Assembly: GCF_024029335.1 (NCBI RefSeq)
Contig: NZ_CP097116.1
Location: 1,302,001 to 1,366,000 of the forward strand
Reading direction: 5' to 3'
Source: Fructilactobacillus myrtifloralis
GTDB taxonomy: Bacteria; Bacillota; Bacilli; Lactobacillales; Lactobacillaceae
DNA length: 64,000 nucleotides
Shown: one piece after another, positions 8,441 through 17,883 of the stretch
How positions within the stretch are numbered: position 1 is the stretch's first letter
Layout: each line of letters starts with the position of its first letter
The notes under the pieces: model-generated
What the model saw: the letters and a program-made list of their open reading frames with translations, nothing else
Databases searched by the model: none
What the model was told of the DNA's origin: nothing
Made by a program: the position numbers and the translations under genes

Positions 8441-9319
8441 ATGACCATCTACGCTCAGAGTAGCTTTGCTGCCCGGGCAACGGGAACTTTATACCTCGTG
8501 CCCACGCCGATTGGGAACTTGGACGACATCACGTTGCGGGCGCTCAACACGTTACGGACGGTTGATGTAATTGCCGCCGAAGACACCCGGAACACGCAAA
8601 AGTTACTTAATCACTTTGAAATAGGTACCAAACAAATTAGTTTTCATGAGCACAATACCGCCCGGCGGATTCCAGAGCTAATTGACCGGCTTGAGGCTGG
8701 AGAGGCAATTGCTCAGGTGAGCGATGCTGGGATGCCCTCCGTGAGTGATCCTGGACATGAGTTAGTGCAAGCCTGCATTGAGCACCAGCTCCCCGTGGTC
8801 AGTTTACCCGGGTCGACCGCTGGCTTAACCAGTTTGATTGCATCCGGGCTAAGTCCGCAGCCGTTTTTGTTTTACGGTTTTTTGCAACGGAAACCAGCTG
8901 AGCAGCGACGCGAACTCCAACGGTTACAGAATGAGACCGCCACGTTAATTTTCTACGAGGCTCCCCACCGGTTAAAGAAAACGTTAACCAACCTAGCCGA
9001 AGTGCTGGGAGACCGGCCAGCGGCTTTAGGGCGGGAACTCACTAAGAAGCATGAAGAATACGTCCGCGGAACCCTGAGTGAACTAGTGAAGTGGGCCACG
9101 GAGGAACCCGTGCGGGGTGAATTCGTGATCTTAGTGGCCGGGAATCCGGAGCCGACTTCAACTGCCCCGGTGGTTGCGCCGACACTCCCGATTGAAGCCC
9201 AGGTGCAACAACTGGTGCAGACGGGAATGAAACCCAACCAAGCGATTAAACAGGTGGCTAAAACCAATCATTTGGTTCGTCAGGATGTCTATAATCGCTT
9301 TCATCAGCTTGATAAATAG
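8441..9319 (+). CDS. rsmI: 16S rRNA (cytidine(1402)-2'-O)-methyltransferase RsmI
   Basis: Adds the 2'-O-methyl to C1402 in the ribosomal decoding centre using SAM. The 292-residue protein carries the tetrapyrrole-methylase fold with the family motifs VPTPIGNLDDITLRA (20-34) and AAEDTRNTQKLL (45-56), and the glycine-rich SDAGMPSVSDPG. A C-terminal helical segment is normal for RsmI. It begins two bases after the yabA stop and closes the tmk-rsmI cluster. Its position next to yabA is conserved in Bacillota. Confidence 0.95.
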   Translation: MTIYAQSSFAARATGTLYLVPTPIGNLDDITLRALNTLRTVDVIAAEDTRNTQKLLNHFEIGTKQISFHEHNTARRIPELIDRLEAGEAIAQVSDAGMPSVSDPGHELVQACIEHQLPVVSLPGSTAGLTSLIASGLSPQPFLFYGFLQRKPAEQRRELQRLQNETATLIFYEAPHRLKKTLTNLAEVLGDRPAALGRELTKKHEEYVRGTLSELVKWATEEPVRGEFVILVAGNPEPTSTAPVVAPTLPIEAQVQQLVQTGMKPNQAIKQVAKTNHLVRQDVYNRFHQLDK

Positions 9320-9330
9320 GAGAAAGTAAC

Positions 9331-10098
9331 ATGCCAGCTTCCATTTTTTCAGAGAACTACAAGATTGCGAACTTTCAAACGGAAATTCACGGGAAAGTGA
9401 CCCTGCAATTTTTAATTGATAGCTTTATTCAGGTTTCAGAGGATGAATCCGTCGGGTTATCCGTCGGAATTGACGACGTCCAGGAGACAGGGGTGACGTG
9501 GATTGTCGTGCAACAAGATCTGCACATTAATCGCTTACCGGCAGCAAACGAACAGGTTCGCATTGAAACCCAAGCGGCGGCCCACACAAATTACTTTGCC
9601 AAACGGGTGTACCGCGTTTACGACCAAGCAGAGCATTTATTAGTAGATGTTAATAGCCTGTGGGTCATGATGGATTTAAAGACCCGAAAAATGGTTAAAA
9701 TTAACGAAGCCATGACGAAACCGTTTGGTAGTGAACACGTGAAACGGTTACCACGGTTGACTAAAATTCCCGAACTAAGTGGTCCGGCAGAGTGGAAAAT
9801 GACGTATCCGGTGTTATTTAGTGACATTGATTTTAACGGGCACGTTAGTAACACGCACTACGTGGGCTGGATGACGAACACATTGCCCTTTGAATTTTTG
9901 CGGGATTACCTTCCAACCGAATTTAGCATTAAGTATGCTGATGAGGTCCGGTACGGCGATCAGGTTACGAGTCAGGCCCAGTTGTTAACGACGGACCCGA
10001 ATCCAGTCACTATCCACCAGATTGCCGTGGGTGACCGGGTTAGTGCCACCGCTCAGATTAAATGGACAAAGATTACACCAAAGAAGGCGTCGGAATGA
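9331..10098 (+). CDS. Acyl-ACP thioesterase (FatA/FatB-like)
   Basis: Releases fatty acids from acyl carrier protein. The 255-residue protein has the double hot-dog layout of the acyl-ACP thioesterase family. The second domain carries DIDFNGHVSNTHY (165-177), the motif with the conserved Asp/Asn/His residues used in catalysis. The N-terminal half includes the substrate-facing helix and a VDVNSLWVMMDLKTRKMVKI strand pair typical of the family. It starts 12 bp after rsmI and overlaps tsaB by four bases. The acyl chain preference cannot be read from sequence. Confidence 0.9.
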   Translation: MPASIFSENYKIANFQTEIHGKVTLQFLIDSFIQVSEDESVGLSVGIDDVQETGVTWIVVQQDLHINRLPAANEQVRIETQAAAHTNYFAKRVYRVYDQAEHLLVDVNSLWVMMDLKTRKMVKINEAMTKPFGSEHVKRLPRLTKIPELSGPAEWKMTYPVLFSDIDFNGHVSNTHYVGWMTNTLPFEFLRDYLPTEFSIKYADEVRYGDQVTSQAQLLTTDPNPVTIHQIAVGDRVSATAQIKWTKITPKKASE

Positions 10099-10820
10099 AG
10101 ACTTTAGCAATTGACACTTCGAATCAACCGTTAACCGTTGCGGTCGTTGACGGTGACCGGGTGCTTGCAACTACGACCATTACAACCCAACGCAAACACG
10201 CGGCCTATGCAATGGAAATTGTGGAGCGCCTGGTTAAACTAGCTAAGTTAACTCCGGCGGATTTAGAGCGGGTGGTGATTGCCAACGGACCGGGATCCTA
10301 TACGGGCTTACGGGTAGCAGTGACGATTGGCAAGGTGCTTGCGACCACCCTCGGAATTGAATTGGTGACCGTGTCCAGTCTACAAACCCTGGCGCTCAAC
10401 GTCACGGCGGAACAGCACCTGGTCGTGCCCCTGTTTGATGCCCGAAACGAGATTTTGTTCACGGCCGTCTACCGGACGAGTCCGACGGGACCAAAACTAG
10501 TTGTACCAGAGCAGCACGTAGCGTTAGCTGATTGGCTCCAGCAACTCCAGCAGTTTACTGAACCGCTGACCCTAGTGGGCTCAGACGTTCCGAAGTTTGT
10601 GGCCCAGTTTCAGGAGCACCTGAACGTACCAGTACGGACGGTGGCGGGCATTAACAATTTGCCCCAGGCCAGTCAATTGGCTATGTTTGGAGAACAACAA
10701 CCGCCCGTTGCAGACGTCGACCAGGTGGTTCCAAACTACCTACGGATGACCCAGGCAGAGGCAGAATGGCAGCACAAGCACCCAGGAGAGGGATCGACAG
10801 GCTATGTTGAACAAGTTTAA
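10095..10820 (+). CDS. tsaB: tRNA threonylcarbamoyladenosine synthesis protein TsaB
   Basis: Partner and scaffold for TsaD in making t6A at position 37 of ANN-reading tRNAs. The 241-residue protein begins MKTLAIDTSNQPL and has the ASKHA-fold motif NGPGSYTGLRV (64-74). An upstream in-frame start at 10062 would overlap the thioesterase by 37 bases; the ATG at 10095, overlapping its stop as ATGA, gives the family N-terminus. The next gene overlaps by 17 bases. tsaD follows in the cluster and tsaE is at 53.9 kb. Confidence 0.93.
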   Translation: MKTLAIDTSNQPLTVAVVDGDRVLATTTITTQRKHAAYAMEIVERLVKLAKLTPADLERVVIANGPGSYTGLRVAVTIGKVLATTLGIELVTVSSLQTLALNVTAEQHLVVPLFDARNEILFTAVYRTSPTGPKLVVPEQHVALADWLQQLQQFTEPLTLVGSDVPKFVAQFQEHLNVPVRTVAGINNLPQASQLAMFGEQQPPVADVDQVVPNYLRMTQAEAEWQHKHPGEGSTGYVEQV

Positions 10821-11403
10821 AGAATGGTATCGCAAAAACATTAATGACAAACAGGCGAATCGGATTGACGAGGCCCTTGATTTTAAAAATCGGATTGTGG
10901 AAATTTGTGGTATGAAGTATTTTCTCGGGAAGGGGTCAATGACCGACTTGCCGGACCTCATCAAGGTTGACCGAGCAGCTTACGGGAAAAAGGTTAAGTG
11001 GAGTCCCAAACGATTTCAGGCGGGGTTAAAGAACCGGGATAATCGGTTTTATCTGATTTTGCGGCACGAAGATGAGTTAGTCGGCTTCATCTGCATTATG
11101 ATTTCGCGCCAGCAAACCTGTTGTCACATTGAAAACCTGGCCATTTTACCGCAGTTTCAAAAGCGGGGATTAGGCTACTTTTTGACGACGACCATCATTG
11201 AACGAGCACGAGAAATGGGCCTGCACTGTGTGATTTTTACGTGCCGAAAAAGTAACGAAAAATCCCAGAGTTTGGTCCAAGACCTTGGGTTTGTCAAGGT
11301 GGATGAGAAACCGGATTACTTTGACGATGGCGAAGCCGCCGTTGACTACCGATTGCATTTAGATAAACGAAACTACTTAGCGGCCAACAATTTTGGACGG
11401 TAA
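10804..11403 (+). CDS. rimI: GNAT N-acetyltransferase, RimI-like
   Basis: A GNAT-fold acetyltransferase of 199 residues. The acetyl-CoA pyrophosphate-binding motif QKRGLG is at 119-124, preceded by [10 protein letters not shown] as in RimI, the N-terminal acetyltransferase of ribosomal protein S18. The N-terminal 40 residues are a charged extension not seen in the roughly 150-residue RimI proteins. It overlaps tsaB and precedes tsaD, the usual place of rimI in Bacillota. The exact substrate is inferred from context. Confidence 0.8.
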   Translation: MLNKFKEWYRKNINDKQANRIDEALDFKNRIVEICGMKYFLGKGSMTDLPDLIKVDRAAYGKKVKWSPKRFQAGLKNRDNRFYLILRHEDELVGFICIMISRQQTCCHIENLAILPQFQKRGLGYFLTTTIIERAREMGLHCVIFTCRKSNEKSQSLVQDLGFVKVDEKPDYFDDGEAAVDYRLHLDKRNYLAANNFGR

Positions 11404-11429
11404 ATCAGAACGACAGAAGCGGTGAAAAC

Positions 11430-12464
11430 ATGAAAGCACAACCGAGTTTAATCCTGGCCTTTGAAACTAGTTGTGACGAAACTAGTGTGGCAGTGATTAA
11501 GGATGGCAACGAGATTTTAAGTAACGTGGTGGCAACCCAGATTAAGAGCCACCAACGGTTTGGCGGGGTCGTTCCCGAAGTGGCCAGTCGGCATCACATT
11601 GAACAAATTACGATTTGTTTGCAACAGGCTTTGGCTGAAGCCCACGTTACGTACGCGGACCTAACCGGAGTAGCAATTACATACGGACCCGGGCTGGTTG
11701 GTTCATTATTAGTCGGCATTACGGCGGCAAAGGCCGTTGCTTGGGCGCACCAGCTCCCCCTCATTCCGGTGAACCACCTTGCGGGTCACATTTACGCCAC
11801 TAACTTTGTGCAACCGGTGCACTTTCCCGCGGTCGCGCTGGTCGTGTCTGGTGGGCATACGGAATTGGTTTGGATGCCAGCCGAGGGTGAGTTTAAAATC
11901 ATTGGGGAAACCCGTGATGATGCCGCTGGAGAGACTTACGATAAAATTGGGCGCGTGTTGGGGATTAATTACCCCGCCGGCCCGACCGTGGATCAGTGGG
12001 CCCACGCCGGTCACGAAACCTTCCAGTTTCCCCGGGCCATGATTAAGGAAGATAACCTGGACTTTAGTTTTAGTGGGCTAAAAAGTGCGTTTATTAACAC
12101 GGTTCACCACGCGGACCAGGTCGGCACCTCGTTGAATAAACAGGATTTGGCCGCCAGTTTTCAAGCCGCAGTGATCGACGTGTTGGTCACAAAGACCACG
12201 GAAGCATTAGCACAGTATCCGGCCCAGGAATTCATCTTAGCCGGTGGGGTAGCCGCGAACCAGGGGTTGCGTTCGGCACTTCAGAAGGCGGTGACCGCCA
12301 AAGGAATACCCTTTGTGATGGCACCGCGGAAGCTGTGTGGCGATAACGCTGCGATGATTGGAGCGGCCGGGGCCATGCTGCAACGCCATGGGGCGCATGC
12401 GGACATGAGTTTGAATGCCGAGCCCGGCCTGGAATTTGAGTGGCAAGCAGCGGTTCCTCACTAA
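11430..12464 (+). CDS. tsaD: tRNA N6-adenosine threonylcarbamoyltransferase TsaD
   Basis: Transfers the threonylcarbamoyl group to A37 of tRNA. The 344-residue protein has the ASKHA ATPase fold with the metal-binding HLAGH (H116, H120), the SGGHTEL phosphate motif (140-146), and a C-terminal GDNAAMIG motif that supplies a further metal ligand. The length is normal. It closes the rsmI-thioesterase-tsaB-rimI-tsaD run, with a bidirectional terminator shared with the convergent ABC-F gene. Confidence 0.97.
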   Translation: MKAQPSLILAFETSCDETSVAVIKDGNEILSNVVATQIKSHQRFGGVVPEVASRHHIEQITICLQQALAEAHVTYADLTGVAITYGPGLVGSLLVGITAAKAVAWAHQLPLIPVNHLAGHIYATNFVQPVHFPAVALVVSGGHTELVWMPAEGEFKIIGETRDDAAGETYDKIGRVLGINYPAGPTVDQWAHAGHETFQFPRAMIKEDNLDFSFSGLKSAFINTVHHADQVGTSLNKQDLAASFQAAVIDVLVTKTTEALAQYPAQEFILAGGVAANQGLRSALQKAVTAKGIPFVMAPRKLCGDNAAMIGAAGAMLQRHGAHADMSLNAEPGLEFEWQAAVPH

Positions 12465-12532
12465 GTGAAAGCCAATTTAGTCTCTGACAACCAGGATGCT
12501 TTAATTTAGTAGTAACTAAAATAATGGTAACT

Positions 12533-12577
12533 AAAAATCCCGTTCCAACACGATCGTGCTGGAACGGGATTTTTTTA
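12533..12577. terminator. Bidirectional terminator between tsaD and ydiF
   Basis: AAAAATCCCGTTCCA pairs with TGGAACGGGATTTTTTT around a CACGATCGTGC centre. It serves both converging genes and overlaps the ydiF stop codon on the minus strand. Confidence 0.92.
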
Positions 12578-14518
12578 TGGTTCATCTAAGGTTTCGAGGT
12601 CTAAGCTTGCAGTTTCCCACTGGGATTCAACCGTTTGTTGGGTAGCTTGCAGTTCGTTTAACTGGGTCTGCAGTTCACTGCTCTTGTTAGCATCCTGATA
12701 ATTTTCTGGTTTGGTCATGGCCGTTTGGACGCTTTGGATTTGCGTTTCGAGGTGACCAAGTTGGGTTTCTAAATCCTGGATGGTTCGTGCTAACTTCCGT
12801 TGTTGCCGTTGGATGTCCTTCTGGCGTTGAAATTGTTGCTTTTGGTCGGAAGCAGGGGCAGTTACAACGGGTTGCTCTGGCTGTTCATGCGCCGCAATTT
12901 CTGCTTCCTCCGCTTTTTTAGCCCGGTAATAATCATAGTTACCCATGTAGGTGGTTGAGCCCGCGGCGCTCAGCTCAACGATGTGGGTAGCCAACTTGTT
13001 GATGAAATACCGATCGTGAGAAACAAACAAAATCGTGCCTTGAAAGGCCAGGAGGGCTTTTTCCAAGACGTTAATGCTATCGACGTCTAGATGGTTAGTT
13101 GGTTCGTCTAGGACTAAAAAGTTATCCCGTTCCATGGATAATTTGGTTAGTAACAGGCGGGCCCGTTCGCCTCCCGAGAGATTGGCAACCTGTTTTTCCA
13201 CCGCGGCACCGCTGAAGAGGAAGCTCCCGAGGATGGAGCGGATGTCACCTTCCGGAGTGGTCGGGTAATCATCCCAGAGCTCGTGCAGCACGTCCTTTTC
13301 GGGATGCAGGCGGGCCTGTTGCTGGTCGTAATAGCCGATCTGGACCCCGGTCCCAAAGCGAATCGTACCCTGAAGCGGGGGCAGTTCCCCTACAATCGTT
13401 TTTAATAAGGTTGATTTCCCCACCCCGTTGGGACCAAAGATGGCAACGCGTTGTTGCCGCCTTAAGTGCAGGTTGATGGGGTAACTCAGTTCTTGGTGGT
13501 AGCCAATGCCGAGGTTCTCAACGTCTAAGACGACCTCTCCACTTTTACGAGCGGGTTGAAAGTGAAAGCGAGCGGTGGCGTGTTGCTGACTGGGTTTTTC
13601 CACCCGTTCGAGCTTGGCAAGTTGTTTTTGCCGGGACTGGGCTCGTTTGGTAGTGGAAGCGCGCACCAGGTTTTTCTGGATGAATTCTTCATCTTTTTTA
13701 ATTTGGTGCTGCTGCTTTTCGTATTTCTTAGCAGCCAGAGTCAACTGGTGTTCCTTTTCGGTTACAAAGAAACTGTAATTTCCGGCGTAGTAGTTTAAGT
13801 GGCCGTGGTCTAACTCATAGATGCCCGTTACCGTCTGATCGAGAAAATAACGATCGTGAGAAATGATTAAAAACGCCCCGGCGTAGGATTTTAAAAAGTT
13901 TTCTAACCAGGCGGTCGTTTCCATGTCAATGTGATTAGTCGGTTCATCCAGTAAGAGCAGGTCGGGCTTTTCAAGCAGTAGTTTAGCTAACGCTACGCGG
14001 GTTTGTTGGCCACCCGATAGTTCACTGATGGGGCGAGCCTGGTCAGCGGGGCTAAAGCCAAACGCACTCATAATGGTCCGAATCTCCGCGTGGTAGCCGT
14101 AGCCGTTGTTTCGTGTAAAATCGGCTTGCAACTGGTCGTAAGTTTTTGAAACGGCGGCTAGTTGGTCCGGATCCTGATTAATCTCCGGCTGACTCATCTG
14201 GTCTTCAAGTTGATGAAGCCTAGTTTCCATTTCCTGTAAGCCCTTAAACGGGAGCTCTAACTCGGCTTGAATTGTCCGATCGGAATGGAGTCCGGTATTT
14301 TGGGGTAGGTAACCGATCGATAAGTTTTGTTTAGTGGTCACGGTTCCAGAGCTAATCGTTTGGGGATCAACCAGCATTTTTAACAGGGTTGATTTTCCCG
14401 CGCCGTTTTGGCCGACTAACCCGAGGTGACTGTGGTCATTAATGGTTAAATTAAGATCTTCAAAGATCGCCACGCCATTAAATCGTTTGGTCAGGTGTTG
14501 TGCCTGTAAGATAATCAT
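12575..14518 (-). CDS. ydiF: ABC-F ribosome-associated ATPase, YdiF-like
   Basis: A soluble protein with two ABC ATPase domains and no membrane segment, as in ABC-F translation factors that bind the ribosomal E site. Walker A is GQNGAGKST (36-44) in the first domain and GPNGVGKST in the second; signatures are LSGGQQTR and LSGGERAR. A charged interdomain linker (KKYEKQQHQIKKDEEF region) and a long C-terminal coiled coil are present. The start at 14518 gives MIILQAQHLTKRF with a GGAGGAAT ribosome-binding site; the open frame reaches 47 codons further but that part looks non-coding. The position beside tsaD and rex matches ydiF of B. subtilis. Resistance activity is not implied. Confidence 0.9.
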   Translation of the reverse strand: MIILQAQHLTKRFNGVAIFEDLNLTINDHSHLGLVGQNGAGKSTLLKMLVDPQTISSGTVTTKQNLSIGYLPQNTGLHSDRTIQAELELPFKGLQEMETRLHQLEDQMSQPEINQDPDQLAAVSKTYDQLQADFTRNNGYGYHAEIRTIMSAFGFSPADQARPISELSGGQQTRVALAKLLLEKPDLLLLDEPTNHIDMETTAWLENFLKSYAGAFLIISHDRYFLDQTVTGIYELDHGHLNYYAGNYSFFVTEKEHQLTLAAKKYEKQQHQIKKDEEFIQKNLVRASTTKRAQSRQKQLAKLERVEKPSQQHATARFHFQPARKSGEVVLDVENLGIGYHQELSYPINLHLRRQQRVAIFGPNGVGKSTLLKTIVGELPPLQGTIRFGTGVQIGYYDQQQARLHPEKDVLHELWDDYPTTPEGDIRSILGSFLFSGAAVEKQVANLSGGERARLLLTKLSMERDNFLVLDEPTNHLDVDSINVLEKALLAFQGTILFVSHDRYFINKLATHIVELSAAGSTTYMGNYDYYRAKKAEEAEIAAHEQPEQPVVTAPASDQKQQFQRQKDIQRQQRKLARTIQDLETQLGHLETQIQSVQTAMTKPENYQDANKSSELQTQLNELQATQQTVESQWETASLDLETLDEP

Positions 14519-14654
14519 GGTGATTCCTCCTGTCGTCATCTTATCATATTTACCGTTGTGATTAGGCCGGCTAGTCTGAAAAATGCAAGGTGGACGGGGA
14601 CAGTTGAGACCCCCGATTGGAATTGGCGGAGCGGGGCTAGCGCTAACCAAAAAA

Positions 14655-14682
14655 TTCACAAACTTTTAGTTTGTGGTAGAAT
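14655..14682 (+). promoter_or_regulatory. rex promoter with internal inverted repeat
   Basis: TTCACA (14655-14660) and TAGAAT (14677-14682) are 16 bp apart. A perfect inverted repeat CACAAAC-TTTTA-GTTTGTG (14657-14675) covers the whole spacer. The half-sites are everted relative to the usual Rex site TTGTGA-N6-TCACAA, so autoregulation by Rex is only a possibility. Confidence 0.6.
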
Positions 14683-14726
14683 GGTAAAAGTGAAGGTACG
14701 ACTAATTTTAAGGAGGAAACTAGCCA

Positions 14727-15371
14727 ATGGCAGAAGTTAAAATTCCCCGTGCAACTGCAAAGCGCCTGCCGCTCTATTATCGCTATTTAAACATTTTACA
14801 TGACGGGGGCAAAACACGGGTCTCATCGACTGAGCTAGCTGATGCCATTCACGTGGATTCAGCGACCATTCGTCGGGACTTCTCCTACTTTGGGGCCCTC
14901 GGGAAACGAGGTTACGGGTATGATGTTGATAACTTGTTAGAATTTTTCAAGAACATCCTACATCAGGACCGTTTGACCAACTTGGCCCTAGTGGGGGTTG
15001 GAAATCTTGGTCACGCCCTGTTGAACTTTAATTTCCATCAGGATAGCAACATTCGGATTTCCGCGGCGTTCGATGTGAATCCAAAGAACGTCAACACGAT
15101 TCAGGGAGGCGTCCCCATTTACCCGATGGATCAAATGATTAACCAGCTCCGGGACCAACAAATCAGCGTGGCCATTCTAACCGTTCCGGCGAAGGTCGCC
15201 CAAGACGTTGCAGATCAAGTTTCGGAAGCCGGGGTAAAGGGGATTTTAAACTTTACGTCCCGGCGCTTGGATGTTCCTGATGACATTCGGGTGCACAACG
15301 TGGATTTGACCAACGAATTGCAAACCCTCATTTACTTTATTGATCATTATGATGAAACAACCGAGGAATAG
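14727..15371 (+). CDS. rex: Redox-sensing transcriptional repressor Rex
   Basis: Senses the NADH/NAD+ ratio and represses fermentation and respiration genes when NADH is low. The 214-residue protein has an N-terminal winged helix (about 1-80, with the recognition region [12 protein letters not shown]) and a Rossmann NAD(H) domain with GVGNLGHAL (90-98). A strong AAGGAGG ribosome-binding site precedes it. It sits just before groES, as in B. subtilis. A candidate Rex-type site occurs upstream of lrgA at 20.9 kb. Confidence 0.96.
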   Translation: MAEVKIPRATAKRLPLYYRYLNILHDGGKTRVSSTELADAIHVDSATIRRDFSYFGALGKRGYGYDVDNLLEFFKNILHQDRLTNLALVGVGNLGHALLNFNFHQDSNIRISAAFDVNPKNVNTIQGGVPIYPMDQMINQLRDQQISVAILTVPAKVAQDVADQVSEAGVKGILNFTSRRLDVPDDIRVHNVDLTNELQTLIYFIDHYDETTEE

Positions 15372-15399
15372 GAGTTACTGCTACAGTAACTCTTTTTTT
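15372..15399 (+). terminator. Terminator after rex
   Basis: GAGTTACTG and CAGTAACTC form a perfect 9-bp stem with a CTA loop, then seven T residues. Confidence 0.92.
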
Positions 15400-15411
15400 G
15401 AAACTAAATTC

Positions 15412-15440
15412 TTGCATTTTCCCAGCTGGGGGATTATATT
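15412..15440 (+). promoter_or_regulatory. groESL promoter
   Basis: TTGCAT (15412-15417) and TATATT (15435-15440) with a 17-bp spacer lie directly upstream of the CIRCE element. Confidence 0.75.
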
Positions 15441-15450
15441 AATAATGTAA

Positions 15451-15477
15451 TTAGCACTTGATGAGTTTGAGTGCTAA
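15451..15477 (+). promoter_or_regulatory. CIRCE element (HrcA operator)
   Basis: TTAGCACTT, a 9-bp spacer, then GAGTGCTAA. This is the CIRCE inverted repeat with one mismatch in the left arm. It lies at the expected transcript start of groES-groEL, so HrcA repression lifted by heat is the expected control. hrcA itself is not in the window. Confidence 0.95.
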
Positions 15478-15503
15478 AACGTTACTTTATTGGAGGGATT
15501 AAG

Positions 15504-15788
15504 ATGTTACAACCAATTGGAGATCGGGTTATTATCGAAGTAGAAGATCAACCAGAAGAAACAGTGGGTGGCATTGTCCTCGCAGACAACGCGAAGGAAA
15601 AACCAACCCAAGGCAAGGTCGTTGCTGTTGGAGCCGGACGGGTGCTTGACAGTGGCGAACGGGTCGCTCCAGTAGTTCAGGAAGGCGACAACGTGATGTT
15701 TGATAAATACGCCGGCACCAAGGTTAACTATGCAGATCAAGAATACTTGGTAATGCACGAAAACGACCTCTTAGCAATCGTAAAATAA
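15504..15788 (+). CDS. groES: Co-chaperonin GroES
   Basis: The heptameric lid of the GroEL chamber. The 94-residue protein begins [23 protein letters not shown] and contains the mobile loop followed by the KGKVVAVG-type roof strand (here [17 protein letters not shown]). A longer in-frame start at 15471 would overlap the CIRCE element, so the ATG at 15504 with GGAGGGATTAAG is chosen. It is cotranscribed with groEL 44 bp downstream. Confidence 0.97.
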   Translation: MLQPIGDRVIIEVEDQPEETVGGIVLADNAKEKPTQGKVVAVGAGRVLDSGERVAPVVQEGDNVMFDKYAGTKVNYADQEYLVMHENDLLAIVK

Positions 15789-15811
15789 GCGTAACAATGG
15801 AACACAAATAA

Positions 15812-17455
<1,644 letters not shown>

Positions 17456-17488
17456 CCTTTTGGATTAATGAAAAGAAGTGATATTATT

Positions 17489-17752
17489 ATGAAGGAAATC
17501 TTTTTTGAATCATCAAATGGGAACGACGGAGTTGTTACTATTGATGGCAATGATTTCGAATTTTCAATGGTTTCAATACCAAAAGGTATTGGTGAAAGTG
17601 AAGATCAAAAGCAAATTACTTTCCCTGTTGAATTGCAAAATTATTTAGGTCTTGATGATAATTCTTTGTTATTCACAGACGAAAATGATTTCACATTCAC
17701 TGGTAAAACTAGTGATGGTGAAGATTATGTTGCAAACATTAATCTGAATTAG
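17489..17752 (+). CDS. Small acidic protein of unknown function after groEL
   Basis: An unrecognised 87-residue acidic protein (94 residues if the ATG at 17468 is used; the later start has AAAAGAAGTG as a plausible ribosome-binding site). It is rich in Asp, Asn, Glu and Phe. The middle holds QITFPVELQNYLGLDDNSLLF, loosely resembling the beta-helix-turn core of SpoVT-AbrB/MazE domains, though without their basic N-terminal arm. No membrane segment or signal peptide is seen. It lies 33 bp after groEL and before a strong terminator, so it probably shares the heat-shock transcript. Codons are more AT-rich than those of most neighbours. Confidence 0.6.
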   Translation: MKEIFFESSNGNDGVVTIDGNDFEFSMVSIPKGIGESEDQKQITFPVELQNYLGLDDNSLLFTDENDFTFTGKTSDGEDYVANINLN

Positions 17753-17762
17753 GTTAATTATT

Positions 17763-17799
17763 AAAAGGGAAGTTTACGGAAGTAAACTTCCCTTTTGCT
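17763..17799 (+). terminator. Terminator of the groESL transcript
   Basis: AAAAGGGAAGTTTAC and GTAAACTTCCCTTTT pair perfectly across a GGAA loop, downstream of the small acidic gene. Confidence 0.9.
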
Positions 17800-17800
17800 G

Positions 17801-17829
17801 TTGTCGCGAGCTGGGAGTCGGAGTATAGT
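17801..17829 (+). promoter_or_regulatory. Probable kimA promoter
   Basis: TTGTCG (17801-17806) and TATAGT (17824-17829) with a 17-bp spacer. The leader is under 50 nt, too short for the c-di-AMP riboswitch that controls kimA in B. subtilis. Confidence 0.55.
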
Positions 17830-17883
17830 AGCAGGTGTATTAAAATGCTAGGAAGCAAATTCAAGATATAGGAGTAAAGTTTC

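Noticed and set aside
14519-14659. N-terminal extension of ydiF by 47 codons
   Set aside because: The strong ribosome-binding site and family N-terminus place the start at 14518; the upstream part is Pro/Arg-rich and reads as the divergent intergenic region with the rex promoter.
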